A model generated the notes under the pieces. That model saw only the letters and a list, made by a program, of their open reading frames with translations. It made no database searches and was not told the DNA's origin. Shown here one piece after another: positions 20,158-29,060 of a DNA stretch of 64,000 bases. The DNA is from Planctomycetota bacterium (GTDB lineage Bacteria > Planctomycetota > PLA2 > JAEUHO01): assembly GCA_020851795.1 (NCBI GenBank), contig JADZCA010000006.1, forward strand, positions 62,001 to 126,000. The letters run 5' to 3'. Numbering within the stretch: position 1 is the stretch's first letter; every line of letters begins with the position of its first letter. The position numbers and the translations under genes were made by a program.

Positions 20158-23070
20158 CTACTTCTGGAACGGGAGCGTGAAGTCGAGGATCGCCGGCATC
20201 GACTGGTTGAGCTGGTCGTAGTCGCGCTTGACGTAGAACTTCCAGCGCCACCGGATGAACTGGAGGTTGTTGAGCGACGCGAAGCTCGCCGCCGGCAGCC
20301 ACGCCGTGAGGCCCGTCGCCGTCGTGGACGCGGTCGTGCTGTCCACCGTCAGCGCCCCTTGCAGCTCGAGCACGGCGTCGTAGTCCACGCCCTGCACGCC
20401 CGCGAGGAACGGGAAGTTGTCCACCCAGAACGGCGCCTGGAACGTCGCGTTGGTGCCGACCACGTCGGTCCAGACCGGGACGCCGGCGCTGGTGACGTCG
20501 ATGGTGGGCTTCCACACCGCACCGGACACGCCGGCGGCCGGCGTGACCGTGCCCAGGTTGCTCAGCGTCCCCGCCGCGCCGCCGACGTCGGTGGTCGCCG
20601 CCATCACCATCAGGCCGATCCGGCCGGCCGAACCCGCGCCGCCGTTGGAGGTGCCGCCCGCGGTGGTGCCTGCCGCGCCACCCGAGCAGTCGAGCTGCGC
20701 GCCCGCGGCGACCGTGAGGGCGTCGCGCGCCTGCAGCAGGATCGAGCCACCGGAGCCGCCGCCACCGCCGCCGCCCTGGCCGGAGCCGGCGGCGTTCGCG
20801 TCGAGCACACCACCGATGAACTCGTCGTTCGCCGTCATGTTGTCCGGGTCGATGACGACCTGGTCGGCCAGCCCGTACGTGTTGCCGCCGCGACCGCCGC
20901 GGCAGAAGATCTTGCCGGTGCCCGCGACCGTGATGGACTTGGCGATGAGCCACAGCGCGCCGCCACCGCCGCCGCCGCCGGCGCCGGCGTCGTCGCCGGT
21001 CGAGATCTTGTCGCCGTTCACGATCGTGACGGAGCCGTCGGCGGTCTCGCTGGCGCCGGTGTCGTCCTCGATGCCGCCGCCGCCGCCACCCGACCCACCC
21101 TGGATGTTGGCGTTGGGCTGGTAGCAACGCTGCGGGCTGAAGAGCGCGATGCCGCGGGCGAAGTCCGCCGCGCCCACCGGGGGCCCGCCGGAGCCACCGA
21201 GCCCGGTGCCGGACCCGTTGCCGCCGCCCGCGGCGTGACCGCCGCCGCCGCCGCCCTTGGTGCCGCCCGTGCCGGTGTCCGCCGAACCCGGAGCACCACC
21301 GCCGCTCGTCGCGTCCCCGAACAGGTTCGCGCCACCCGTGCCGGCCACGGCGAGGCCCTCGTTGCCGAACACGAGACCGGGGGCGCCGCGACCACCGGCA
21401 CCCGCGCCCGCGCCACCGGCGCCGCCGATGCCGCTCGCCGCGATGCCGAGCGCGTTCTGGTACTTCACCGTGCCGTCGGTGTCGATGCCGAAGCGGCCCT
21501 CGACGCCGTCGGACCGGATCGTGCCCTCGATGGTGCACGTGCCGTGCACCAAGATGAGGACCGGCTTGCTACCCGTGAGGTTCAGCGTCGCCGTCGGCCC
21601 CAGGTAGAAGTCGGTGTACTCGTAGACGCCGTCGTTGTTGATGCTCCCGCTGTCGCTCGACAGGGTGGTCGAGCCGTTGGGGAGGTTGAAGGGGCCGTCC
21701 GCCCCGTTGCCGAGGTACGGCTCGAAGACCGCCTTGAGGCGGCCGGCGCCGTTGTCCTGCGAGTCGTTCACCGGCAGGTTGGGGAACCCGAGGAGCCGGT
21801 ACGACCCGTTCCAGTTCGCGGTGGTCGCCTGGAGCGGCTCGGCCTGCGTCGCGGTCAGCGGGAAGGCCAGCGCGGTGTCCGGGTCGGTCGCGGGCGTGGA
21901 CTTCGTGAAGAGCTGCGACGCCTGCTCGTTGAAGTTGCCGCCGAAGCTCTCCGAGATCGCGCCGGACGTCGGCGGGAGCTGGAGGGTCCGGAAGTAGATG
22001 CGGTAGCCCGGGGGCACGGTGCCGGTCAGGCTCGCGTCGATCGCCGAGTACCCGCCGAGAGCCGGGTTGGGCGAGTCCGTGATGACGAGCGCGTTGCCCG
22101 GGAGGTCGCGGACGCCCTGGATGTTGACCAGGTAGGTGCCCTGAGGCTGCGCCCCCGAGGCCACGAGGATCGCCTCGGTCTGGCCGAGGTCCTGCACGAG
22201 CAGCGGCTCGTTGGTCGGGACCTGCGTCGGGGAGCCGATCGGGTTGCCGTCGATGTCGCCGACGCGCCAGAGCTGCACGTTGAGCGAGCGCTTCGTGACG
22301 GGGATGTACGGGTAGACCGTGACGGGGTCGAGCGGCTCGTTGAACCGCACCCGGACCGCCGGGAAGTCGAGGAAGCCCGCGCTCACCGCCGACGGCGTAC
22401 CGACGGCGCGCTGGTCGTGCGTCGGGATGCAGTCGTCGAGCACGATGTGCGGCGGGCCCTCGTTCTCGAGGCAGAGCAGGCGCGCGGACGCGCTCGTCCC
22501 GCTCTGGAAGGCGCCGGTGTAGAGGGGCGGCTCGAACGCGGAGTTCTGCAGGCACCCCGATTCGTCGCCCTTGGCGGCGAGCGGCTCGTGGACGAGCGGA
22601 CGGCGGGGCTCGATGAACGTGTTCGTCGGGACCGTCGTGAACGTGTACGACTCGGCCTGCACGAGCGGGCGGCCGCGCGTGCTGCGCACCGTGTCCACCG
22701 CCGGGAAGATCGGCAGGAACACCGAGTACATCGTGCTCGGCGCGAGCCCCGAGTCCGAGTAGTCCTTGAAGTTCGGGACGAACGGGAGGAGAGCCGCGAG
22801 GTTCCCGTCCACGACCGTCGTCTCGAACGTGAACGACGGCGTGCCGACGACCTGCACGGTGTCCGGCGTCACCGTGAAGGGGTCCACGTCGTCGCTGAAC
22901 GTGAAGATCAGCGGCTGGTTGAGCGCCACGCCCGCGATGTTGGGCAGGTTGAAGCCGACCAGCACGAGGTCGGACGCGCCGCCGCCGCCGCCCCCACCGC
23001 AGGACACGGCGGAGAGACCGAGGCCGAGCGCAGTCGCGCAGGCGAGGACGCGGGAGATCCGGATTCGCAT
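20158..23070 (-). CDS. Large lipoprotein with Ig-like (SbsA-type) domains and glycine-rich repeats
   Basis: The predicted protein has 970 residues. A signal peptide (MRIRISRVLACATALGLGLSAVSC) ends at a probable lipidated Cys24 followed by a poly-Gly run. The next region has SbsA/Ig-like features: PLIFTFSDDVDPFTV, VRVRFNEPLDPVTV and GVRDLPGNALV. Residues about 560-890 are a glycine-rich, low-complexity beta domain (GGAGGAGAGAGGRGAPG type blocks), and the C-terminus is FIRWRWKFYVKRD, very like the end of the next upstream lipoprotein (YIRWRITL). Both probably share an architecture and lie at the cell surface. I rejected an earlier TTG start because ATG here gives the proper signal peptide. Confidence 0.78.
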   Translation of the reverse strand: MRIRISRVLACATALGLGLSAVSCGGGGGGGASDLVLVGFNLPNIAGVALNQPLIFTFSDDVDPFTVTPDTVQVVGTPSFTFETTVVDGNLAALLPFVPNFKDYSDSGLAPSTMYSVFLPIFPAVDTVRSTRGRPLVQAESYTFTTVPTNTFIEPRRPLVHEPLAAKGDESGCLQNSAFEPPLYTGAFQSGTSASARLLCLENEGPPHIVLDDCIPTHDQRAVGTPSAVSAGFLDFPAVRVRFNEPLDPVTVYPYIPVTKRSLNVQLWRVGDIDGNPIGSPTQVPTNEPLLVQDLGQTEAILVASGAQPQGTYLVNIQGVRDLPGNALVITDSPNPALGGYSAIDASLTGTVPPGYRIYFRTLQLPPTSGAISESFGGNFNEQASQLFTKSTPATDPDTALAFPLTATQAEPLQATTANWNGSYRLLGFPNLPVNDSQDNGAGRLKAVFEPYLGNGADGPFNLPNGSTTLSSDSGSINNDGVYEYTDFYLGPTATLNLTGSKPVLILVHGTCTIEGTIRSDGVEGRFGIDTDGTVKYQNALGIAASGIGGAGGAGAGAGGRGAPGLVFGNEGLAVAGTGGANLFGDATSGGGAPGSADTGTGGTKGGGGGGHAAGGGNGSGTGLGGSGGPPVGAADFARGIALFSPQRCYQPNANIQGGSGGGGGGIEDDTGASETADGSVTIVNGDKISTGDDAGAGGGGGGGALWLIAKSITVAGTGKIFCRGGRGGNTYGLADQVVIDPDNMTANDEFIGGVLDANAAGSGQGGGGGGGSGGSILLQARDALTVAAGAQLDCSGGAAGTTAGGTSNGGAGSAGRIGLMVMAATTDVGGAAGTLSNLGTVTPAAGVSGAVWKPTIDVTSAGVPVWTDVVGTNATFQAPFWVDNFPFLAGVQGVDYDAVLELQGALTVDSTTASTTATGLTAWLPAASFASLNNLQFIRWRWKFYVKRDYDQLNQSMPAILDFTLPFQK

Positions 23071-23158
23071 CGGGGCGTCTTCCAAGGGCGTTTCGTGGGC
23101 CGACCGGCGACGGGGTGCGCCGGCCGGCGCGCTGGACGGGAGGACCGGGCGGACTGCG

Positions 23159-25333
23159 CTACGGCAGCCGCTCGATCGGGATCACGATGCTCGAGAGCCT
23201 CGCGACGGTGTTGCTGATCAGGTTCGACGTCAGCGTGATGCGCCAACGGATGTAGGGGTAGCCGTCGCAGTCGTCCACCGACGTCGTGAACGGCGTCGAG
23301 GCGAGCGCCGGGTTGGCCTTGGTCCGGTTGCTCGTGGTGTCCACGCCCATCGCACCCTGGTACTCGACGAGCACCTGGGCGCCGCCCGACTGCAGCGCGG
23401 GCGTGAGGATCGCGTCCTCGTAGTTCGACTTCACGCCGAACGTCGTCTGCGTGGAGTACGGCGGCGGGTACGCGTTGCCCGCCGGGTCCGAAGCGCTCGG
23501 CGTGTAGAACCGGCACTGGGCGAAGCTGACGCGCTTGGTGATCGTGAACGCGTTGTCCGTCCAGCTCGGCTCGGGGTTGATGATGCCCGCGACGAAGTTG
23601 CTCTGCGGGTTCGGCGAGTCCTCGCCGAAGGTCGCGTACATGCGGCGCAGCGGGAAGCCGCCGAGGAGCACGCCGCTGTTGGGCGCGGTGACGCCGAACC
23701 AGCCGCGGATCTGCTGGAACGTGTTGCCCTCGGCGACGTTGGCGTCGAGCAGCATGACCGAGTCGTGGTCCACGTTCGGGTCGCCCTGGTCCCAGTCGAA
23801 GAAGGACGTCGGGGCGGGCCAGTTCACGTAGCCAGTCAGCAGCAGCGGCTGCATCTGGGCGTACGGGACGGTGTTCGGGGCGGGCGTGTACTCGTTGCCG
23901 ACGTTGGCGGCCTGCGCGACCGCGTACGAGCCCTTGTAGCAGATCAGCGGAGTGCCGAGGAAGTTGCTGGTGAACGTCGTCGAGAGGCTGAGCGAGTTGC
24001 TCTTCTGGAACCCGAGCCGGAGCTCGACGTCGGGGTAGCTCGCCGCGAAGGTCGCGTTGCTGTCCGGTCCCCACGAGATCGTCGTGACGCTGCCGTTCGC
24101 GCCCATCTCGATGTCGTCGCAGGCCCACATCACGCGGCGGCCCTGGTTGGTGGGCGGCTGGATGTTGGCGATGTAGTTGTTCAGCAAGAAGCCCGTCAGC
24201 GGGTCCACGATCGGGTTGTACTGGCCGGCGCCGGTGTTCTGCGCGATCTGGTACCCGGCGATGTAGGCCCGGCGCGACGTGATGGGCGTTCCGGTGAGGT
24301 CGCCGGTGACGGCGAAGCCCCAGTCGGCGCTCGTGACGCTCGTGTCGTTGTCCGTGGACGTGCCGAACGACTCCGCGAGGATCTTGCCCGTCACCTTGCC
24401 CGTGCCGTCGCAGACGTAGGGGCCGAACGAGCGCGGGTTGATGAGGGGGTTGCCCGCGAGGTCCTTGAGCGTCTGGAAGACCTGCACGCCGAAGGTGTAC
24501 TTCTTGTCGCCGAAGGAGAAGACCGGCACGAAGAAGAAGGTCTTGGCGGCCGCGTCCCACGAGATGCTGCCGGGGATCGGCACGTTCTCGACGCTGTTGG
24601 CCTGGTTCACGTTCGGGTCGGGAAGGTCGCTGTAGCGGACGTCGAGGCCGTCCGTGGCCGTGACCGCCGTGCCGACGGCGAGCGCGAACGTCGACGGGTC
24701 CATCGGCTCGTCGAACTCCATCGCCATGATCGCGTTGCCCGGGACCTGCTTCGTCAGCGAGTTCTGGTCCGGGTTGAAGTAGATGCGGACGATCGACGGC
24801 GGGTCGAGCTCGCGCAGGAAGCCCGCCGCGGTGGTGAAGCTCGAGAAGAACGAGTTGAGCAGCGGGTCGTTGTCGAGGTTGCGGACGACGTCGTTCGCCT
24901 CACCCTGCGACGGGAGCTCGACGTTGTACTGGGTGACCGGCTCGAGGCCGAAGGGGTTGGGCGTGCCCTGCTGCGTGACCGTCGGGTCGAAGATCACGCG
25001 GCTGCCCGACACCTGGAACGACCCCTTCGGGACGGTCTGGAACTGCGTCCCGTAGCGGATCGCGATCGTCTGGTCGTTGACCGACTTCGGGTCCACGATC
25101 TCCGAGAAGGAGAAGACGATCTGCGCGTTGCGCGGCAGCGCCTGCACGCCCGTCGGGAAGGACGGGACGAGGGCTCGATCGACGTAGAGGTACTCGACCA
25201 GCACCATCGGCTTGGCCGCGTAGTTGTCGCCGCCGCTGCCACCGCAGCTGGTCGAAGCCAGCGCGAGGACGAGCGCGGACGCCGTCGCGAACCCAGCCGC
25301 AGCCCGACGCGCAAACCCTCGGATCGAAGCCAT
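23159..25333 (-). CDS. Large lipoprotein with Ig-like (SbsA-type) domains
   Basis: The predicted protein has 724 residues. The start ATG has a good ribosome-binding site (GAAGGAG eight bases upstream). A signal peptide ends in TSCGGSGG, with Cys30 the probable lipidation site. Ig-like motifs are QIVFSFSEIVDPKSV and AIMAMEFDEPMDPSTF, followed by TFGVQVFQTLKDLAGNPL. The last 60 residues (SVDDCDGYPYIRWRITLTSN) match the end of the downstream lipoprotein, so the two are paralogues or share a C-terminal module. It is first in a two-gene operon that ends at a strong hairpin, with a candidate sigma-54 promoter upstream. Probably surface-located; no enzymatic domain seen. Confidence 0.78.
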   Translation of the reverse strand: MASIRGFARRAAAGFATASALVLALASTSCGGSGGDNYAAKPMVLVEYLYVDRALVPSFPTGVQALPRNAQIVFSFSEIVDPKSVNDQTIAIRYGTQFQTVPKGSFQVSGSRVIFDPTVTQQGTPNPFGLEPVTQYNVELPSQGEANDVVRNLDNDPLLNSFFSSFTTAAGFLRELDPPSIVRIYFNPDQNSLTKQVPGNAIMAMEFDEPMDPSTFALAVGTAVTATDGLDVRYSDLPDPNVNQANSVENVPIPGSISWDAAAKTFFFVPVFSFGDKKYTFGVQVFQTLKDLAGNPLINPRSFGPYVCDGTGKVTGKILAESFGTSTDNDTSVTSADWGFAVTGDLTGTPITSRRAYIAGYQIAQNTGAGQYNPIVDPLTGFLLNNYIANIQPPTNQGRRVMWACDDIEMGANGSVTTISWGPDSNATFAASYPDVELRLGFQKSNSLSLSTTFTSNFLGTPLICYKGSYAVAQAANVGNEYTPAPNTVPYAQMQPLLLTGYVNWPAPTSFFDWDQGDPNVDHDSVMLLDANVAEGNTFQQIRGWFGVTAPNSGVLLGGFPLRRMYATFGEDSPNPQSNFVAGIINPEPSWTDNAFTITKRVSFAQCRFYTPSASDPAGNAYPPPYSTQTTFGVKSNYEDAILTPALQSGGAQVLVEYQGAMGVDTTSNRTKANPALASTPFTTSVDDCDGYPYIRWRITLTSNLISNTVARLSSIVIPIERLP

Positions 25334-25542
25334 GAAGCGCTCCTTCGGCCGACACCCTGCCGTTGCGCGACCACAGCCGTCCCGGACGCGGGACCTGACG
25401 GACGCGCAGCCCGGGCGGAGGCTTCCCTGCCGATGAAGCCCACCCCGGCGGGCGGCGAGTGTACGGATCGCCGGTCTGCCGGTAAAGGGATTTGATCGCG
25501 CAGGGAACGCCACCGGGGTGCCCCGGGGTCACCCCGAGAGAC

Positions 25543-25559
25543 GGCAAACGTCATTCCAA
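25543..25559 (-). promoter_or_regulatory. Candidate sigma-54 (-24/-12) promoter for lipoprotein operon
   Basis: Read on the minus strand the site is TTGGAATGACGTTTGCC. It keeps the GG and GC dinucleotides exactly ten bases apart and matches the YTGGCACGrNNNTTGCW consensus at all but three of the defined positions. RNA polymerase sigma-54 itself is encoded in this window. Transcription would start about 12 bases further on, leaving a leader of about 200 bases before the lipoprotein start. No enhancer-binding activator gene is visible nearby, so this remains a prediction. Confidence 0.4.
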
Positions 25560-25662
25560 CCCGGCCACACACCCGCGACCGGCGCAAGCGGGCGTCCCGG
25601 ACGACGTTACGCGTCTTTCCGTCCCCCTGCGCGCGGCGCTGCCCCGCGCTGCGGGGTGGTTT

Positions 25663-25678
25663 CGTGCGAATTCGCACG
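25663..25678. promoter_or_regulatory. Perfect 16-base palindrome CGTGCGAATTCGCACG
   Basis: The site is a perfect dyad centred on GAATTC, in the gap after pyrC and about 105 bases upstream of the candidate sigma-54 promoter as read on the minus strand. That distance and symmetry would suit the binding site of a dimeric regulator or an enhancer-binding protein. It could also be the arm of a small mobile repeat. No second copy was noticed in the window. Confidence 0.3.
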
Positions 25679-25718
25679 GGGAGTCGGGACTTCGAGCCCC
25701 CCTGCGGCGCACGGAGCC

Positions 25719-27011
25719 TCAGCCGGAGGCGACGTACGCGACGGCGTCCCCGACGACGGTGAACCGCGTCCACCCGGTCAGCGGCCACCCGTGGAACGGG
25801 CAGTTGCGGCTCTTGCTCCGGAGCGCGCCCCGGTCCACCACCGCGGTCTTCTCGACGTCCACGACGGCGACCCGGGCCGGAGCGCCGACCCGCAGCGCGA
25901 AGGGCTCGCGGCGTGCCACCCGGGCGGGCCCCTGCACGAGCGCGTCGACCAGCCGCCGCAGGGACAACCGGCCCGCGCGCACCAGCCGGGTGTAGAGGAC
26001 CGGGAACGCAGTCTCCATCCCGATCGCGCCGAACGGCGCGCGCGCGAGCCCTTGGGCCTTCTTCGCCTCCGCGTGCGGCGCGTGGTCGGTGCCGATCGCG
26101 TCGAGCGTCCCGTCCTCGAGCGCGGCCACGAGGGCGTCCACGTCGGACGCTTCGCGCAGCGGCGGCTTCATCTTGAAGTCCGGGCCGCCGCGCACCGCGT
26201 CGTCCACGGTGAGGACGAGGTGGTGCGGCGTCACCTCGCCCGAGACCGGGAGCCCCGCCGCCTTCGCGGCGCGCAGGCGCTCGACGGCCCCCGCGGTCGA
26301 GACGTGGCAGAGGTGCAGGCGCGCGCCGTGCTCCGCGGCGAGCTCGAGGTCGCGCCCCGTCGCGCGGTCCTCGGCGGCGCGCGGGATGCCCGGGATGCCG
26401 GCGGCGCGCGTGGCCGCGGCGTCGTGCAGCAGCCCCGGCCCGGTGACGCCGAAGTCCTCGCAGTGCTCCATCACGAGGAACCCGTCCTCGCCGGCCGCGC
26501 GGAACGCGCCGCGGGCGACGTCGTCGGAGGCGACCCACGCGCCGTCGTCGGAGAACGCCCCGGCCCCCGCGGCGCGCTGCGCGCGGAAGTCCACCAGCGC
26601 GCGCCCGCGCAGCCCCTCGGTGATCGCCGACACCGGCACGACCTCGCAGGGGCCCGCGCGGGCCGCGGCCTCGAGCACGTGGCGGATCACCTCCGGGCGG
26701 TCGGCGGTCGGGTTCGTGTTGGGCATCGCATAGATGCAAGCGAAGCCGCCCGCGAGCGCCGCCGCGGTCCCCGTCGCGACGGTCTCCGACTCCTCGCCGC
26801 CGGGCTCGCGCAGGTGCACGTGGAGGTCGGTGAACGCCGGCAGCACGAGGCAGCCGCGCGCGTCGAGCACGCGCGTGCCGGCCCCGGCGGGCAGGTCGCG
26901 CCCGATCGCCGCGACGCGCCCGTCGCGCACGAGCACGTCGGCCGGCGCGTCCAGCCCGGACCCCGGGTCGAACGCGCGCCCGCCACGGACCAGCGTCTCG
27001 CGCCCGCTCAC
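25719..27011 (-). CDS. pyrC: Dihydroorotase
   Basis: The predicted protein has 430 residues, the size of class I dihydroorotase. It closes carbamoyl-aspartate to dihydroorotate in pyrimidine synthesis. Metal and active-site motifs are complete: DLHVHLREPG, FSDDG, MEHCED, LHLCHVST, and GTDHAPH near the C-terminus. The N-terminus VLDARGCLVLPAFTD is the standard amidohydrolase lead-in. The GTG start overlaps the coaX stop (GTGA), so it is translated with coaX. No aspartate carbamoyltransferase gene is adjacent within the window. An inactive class I paralogue can be excluded because all ligands are present. Confidence 0.95.
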   Translation of the reverse strand: MSGRETLVRGGRAFDPGSGLDAPADVLVRDGRVAAIGRDLPAGAGTRVLDARGCLVLPAFTDLHVHLREPGGEESETVATGTAAALAGGFACIYAMPNTNPTADRPEVIRHVLEAAARAGPCEVVPVSAITEGLRGRALVDFRAQRAAGAGAFSDDGAWVASDDVARGAFRAAGEDGFLVMEHCEDFGVTGPGLLHDAAATRAAGIPGIPRAAEDRATGRDLELAAEHGARLHLCHVSTAGAVERLRAAKAAGLPVSGEVTPHHLVLTVDDAVRGGPDFKMKPPLREASDVDALVAALEDGTLDAIGTDHAPHAEAKKAQGLARAPFGAIGMETAFPVLYTRLVRAGRLSLRRLVDALVQGPARVARREPFALRVGAPARVAVVDVEKTAVVDRGALRSKSRNCPFHGWPLTGWTRFTVVGDAVAYVASG

Positions 27012-27787
27012 GACATCGTCCCCAGCAGGCCGTGGCCGGGCGCGGGCGGCGAGCGCCGGATCGCGATCGCCACACCGAGCAGGCCCAGCCCGCCGTGCAC
27101 GCGGTGCGCGACGCGCAGGTGCGGCGACAGCACCGCCGCGTCGAGCCCGGTCAGGAACACCGGCGCCGCCGCGTCGGGGCGCAGCCCCTCGAGGATGCGC
27201 TCGACGGCACCTGCCGCCCCCATCACGACGCCCGAGCGGATCGCGCTCTCGGTGTCGGTCGCGGGCAGCGGCGTGACGCCCTTGAGGTCCACCAGCGGGA
27301 GCTTCTCCGCGCCCACCGTGAGAGCGCGCGCGGCGAGCCCGAGCCCGACGCCGATCGTGCCGCCCACGAGCGCGCCGTCGGCCGCGGCGACGTCCACCGT
27401 CAGCGCCGTCCCGCAGGACACGACGACCGCGGGCCCGGCCGCGAGCGTCGCGGCGGCGAGCACCTGGACGCGCCGGTCCACGCCCGCCTGGTCGGGCTGC
27501 TTGGCGCGGCCCCGAGGCAGGCCCGGATGGTCGTGCGCGACGACGACCGCGCCGGGGAAGCCCACCTTGCCGAGCTCCCACGCGAGGTCCTTCGCCTTCG
27601 TGGCGTCCGAGCCGCACACGGCGACGAGCGGCTTGCCGCCCTGGACCAGCGGCGCGGCGAACTCGCGCACCGCCGCGGCGTCCGCGCGCGGCAGGCGCAC
27701 GGGGCCCGCGACGTCCTCGCCTCGGACGACCCCGAGCTTCGTGCCGCTGTTGCCGACGTCGACGACGAGGACGAGGTCCGTGCCCAC
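27008..27787 (-). CDS. coaX: Type III pantothenate kinase
   Basis: The predicted protein has 259 residues, the normal CoaX length. It phosphorylates pantothenate in coenzyme A synthesis. Motifs are DVGNSGTKLG (phosphate-binding loop), GVDRR (substrate loop) and SCGTALTVD (second phosphate loop, with SCG in place of the more usual DxG). I chose the GTG ten codons inside the longer frame because GGGAGG stands seven bases before it; the upstream ATG lacks such a site and would add a non-conserved extension. The stop overlaps the pyrC start. Confidence 0.92.
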   Translation of the reverse strand: MGTDLVLVVDVGNSGTKLGVVRGEDVAGPVRLPRADAAAVREFAAPLVQGGKPLVAVCGSDATKAKDLAWELGKVGFPGAVVVAHDHPGLPRGRAKQPDQAGVDRRVQVLAAATLAAGPAVVVSCGTALTVDVAAADGALVGGTIGVGLGLAARALTVGAEKLPLVDLKGVTPLPATDTESAIRSGVVMGAAGAVERILEGLRPDAAAPVFLTGLDAAVLSPHLRVAHRVHGGLGLLGVAIAIRRSPPAPGHGLLGTMS

Positions 27788-27875
27788 CGCAGCGCCTCCC
27801 GGGGAACGCGCGGGCAAGGATCGGCCGCCGTCCCGCCCGCGGCGCGGAAATGACCGACCGTCGCGGCGCCCGCGG

Positions 27876-29060
27876 CTACTTGAACTTCGCCCTGCCCGCG
27901 GCGCCGCGCACCTTCGGGTCGCGCGGGTCCACCTCGTAGGTGCGCATCTCGCCCGACTTCTTCTCGACGACGACGGTCACCGACGGCGCGTCGGGGGAGA
28001 TCGCCTTGACGACCTCGACCGCGGCGTTGCGGCTCGGCGTCGGCTTGCCGTCGATCGAGCGCACGATGTCGCCGGGCTGGATGTCGAACTGCGACACCAC
28101 CGAGCCGGGCTCCATCTTCGTCACGCGGATGCCACCCTGGGCGTCCTTGACGTCCTCGGTGCCCACCTCGCGCGTGAGGTCGTCCACGTTGGTGAAGCGG
28201 AAGTAGCGGTGCGAGGCGTCGTCGAGCTCGACGCGGTAGCGCCCCTCGGGCGTGCGCACCGGCGTGATCTTCACGTCGCTGCGCGGCGGCGGCCGGTCGG
28301 CGGGCCCCGACGCGGTGGCGCGCGCCGCGGGGTCGGCGCCGGGCGCGGTGTCGGAGAACACCGGCCGGCTCGTGCTGAGGTCCTGCGCGAGGGTGAGGAC
28401 CTCCTCCTTGCGCTCGGGCGGCTTGTCGCCGGCGACGTACTCGTCGTAGACGACCTTGACCTGCGGGTCGTCGCCCTGGTCGGCGACGCGCGAGACGGCG
28501 ACGAGGTACTTGCCGGGCCGGCGCTGCGTGCCGTCCGCGACGCGGACGGGCTCGTCCTTGGGCGCCTTGGGGTCGGCGTCCTCGATGGGATCGAGGTCGC
28601 CCACGGCGAACGATCGCTTGCGCTTGGAGGCGTTGAAGAAGAACGTGATCACCGACGGCGCGTCGCCCGACGTCAGGAACGCGCTCGCGAGCTTGCCGAT
28701 CGCCGCGAGCCCCTTGGGCGGCTCGGCCTTCGGGCCCTCGTCCACCTTCTTCGGCTCCGGCTTGGGCGGCACGGGCCCGACGAAGGGCCACACCCCGGGA
28801 CCGCGCTTGCGGTCCATGAGGTCGGGCCGGACGATCCACTTGAGGTCCTCTTCGTTGACCGACCACGTCGGGGTCGGCTTCGCGTTGGCGGCCTCGGACT
28901 TGTACGCCTCGTCGGCCGCCTTGACCCACGCGCCGCGCTTGGCCTCGTCGGCGGCGGCCGGGCGGACCTTGAACCACCACCAGCCCGCCGTCCCCACCAC
29001 CCCGAGGGTCAGGGCGACGTTGGCGAACGCGAGCAGGCGACGGAGCGACTGGGCCTTCAT
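27876..29060 (-). CDS. Membrane-anchored PDZ protein, GspC-like
   Basis: The predicted protein has 394 residues. One membrane helix at about residues 13-32 (ANVALTLGVVGTAGWWWF) follows a short cytoplasmic start. A Pro/Lys-rich middle leads to a C-terminal PDZ domain at about 300-385, with GGIRVTKMEPGSVVSQFDIQPGDIVRSIDGKPTPS. The layout (N-terminal anchor, periplasmic linker, C-terminal PDZ) matches GspC of type II secretion, whose PDZ binds substrates. No other gsp gene is adjacent, but pilT lies 370 bases away and pilMNOPQ lie in the same window, so a role alongside pilus or secretion machinery is plausible. Confidence 0.7.
   Translation of the reverse strand: MKAQSLRRLLAFANVALTLGVVGTAGWWWFKVRPAAADEAKRGAWVKAADEAYKSEAANAKPTPTWSVNEEDLKWIVRPDLMDRKRGPGVWPFVGPVPPKPEPKKVDEGPKAEPPKGLAAIGKLASAFLTSGDAPSVITFFFNASKRKRSFAVGDLDPIEDADPKAPKDEPVRVADGTQRRPGKYLVAVSRVADQGDDPQVKVVYDEYVAGDKPPERKEEVLTLAQDLSTSRPVFSDTAPGADPAARATASGPADRPPPRSDVKITPVRTPEGRYRVELDDASHRYFRFTNVDDLTREVGTEDVKDAQGGIRVTKMEPGSVVSQFDIQPGDIVRSIDGKPTPSRNAAVEVVKAISPDAPSVTVVVEKKSGEMRTYEVDPRDPKVRGAAGRAKFK

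Larger units (their letters stand above)
25334..25718. other. Gene-free leader between pyrC and the lipoprotein operon
   Basis: No gene was found in this 385-base stretch. It holds the ribosome-binding site of the lipoprotein gene at its left end, a hairpin (7-base stem CGGGGTG/CACCCCG at 25514-25536), a candidate sigma-54 promoter on the minus strand (25543-25559), a 15-base hairpin at 25642-25656, and a perfect 16-base palindrome at 25663-25678. The number of symmetric elements suggests regulation of the lipoprotein operon. Confidence 0.5.

Noticed and set aside
23071..23085. Earlier TTG start for the Gly-rich lipoprotein
   Set aside because: The ATG five codons later gives a better signal peptide; the TTG has no ribosome-binding site of note.
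25334..25542. Riboswitch in the lipoprotein leader
   Set aside because: Hairpins are present but no conserved core of a known riboswitch class was recognised.
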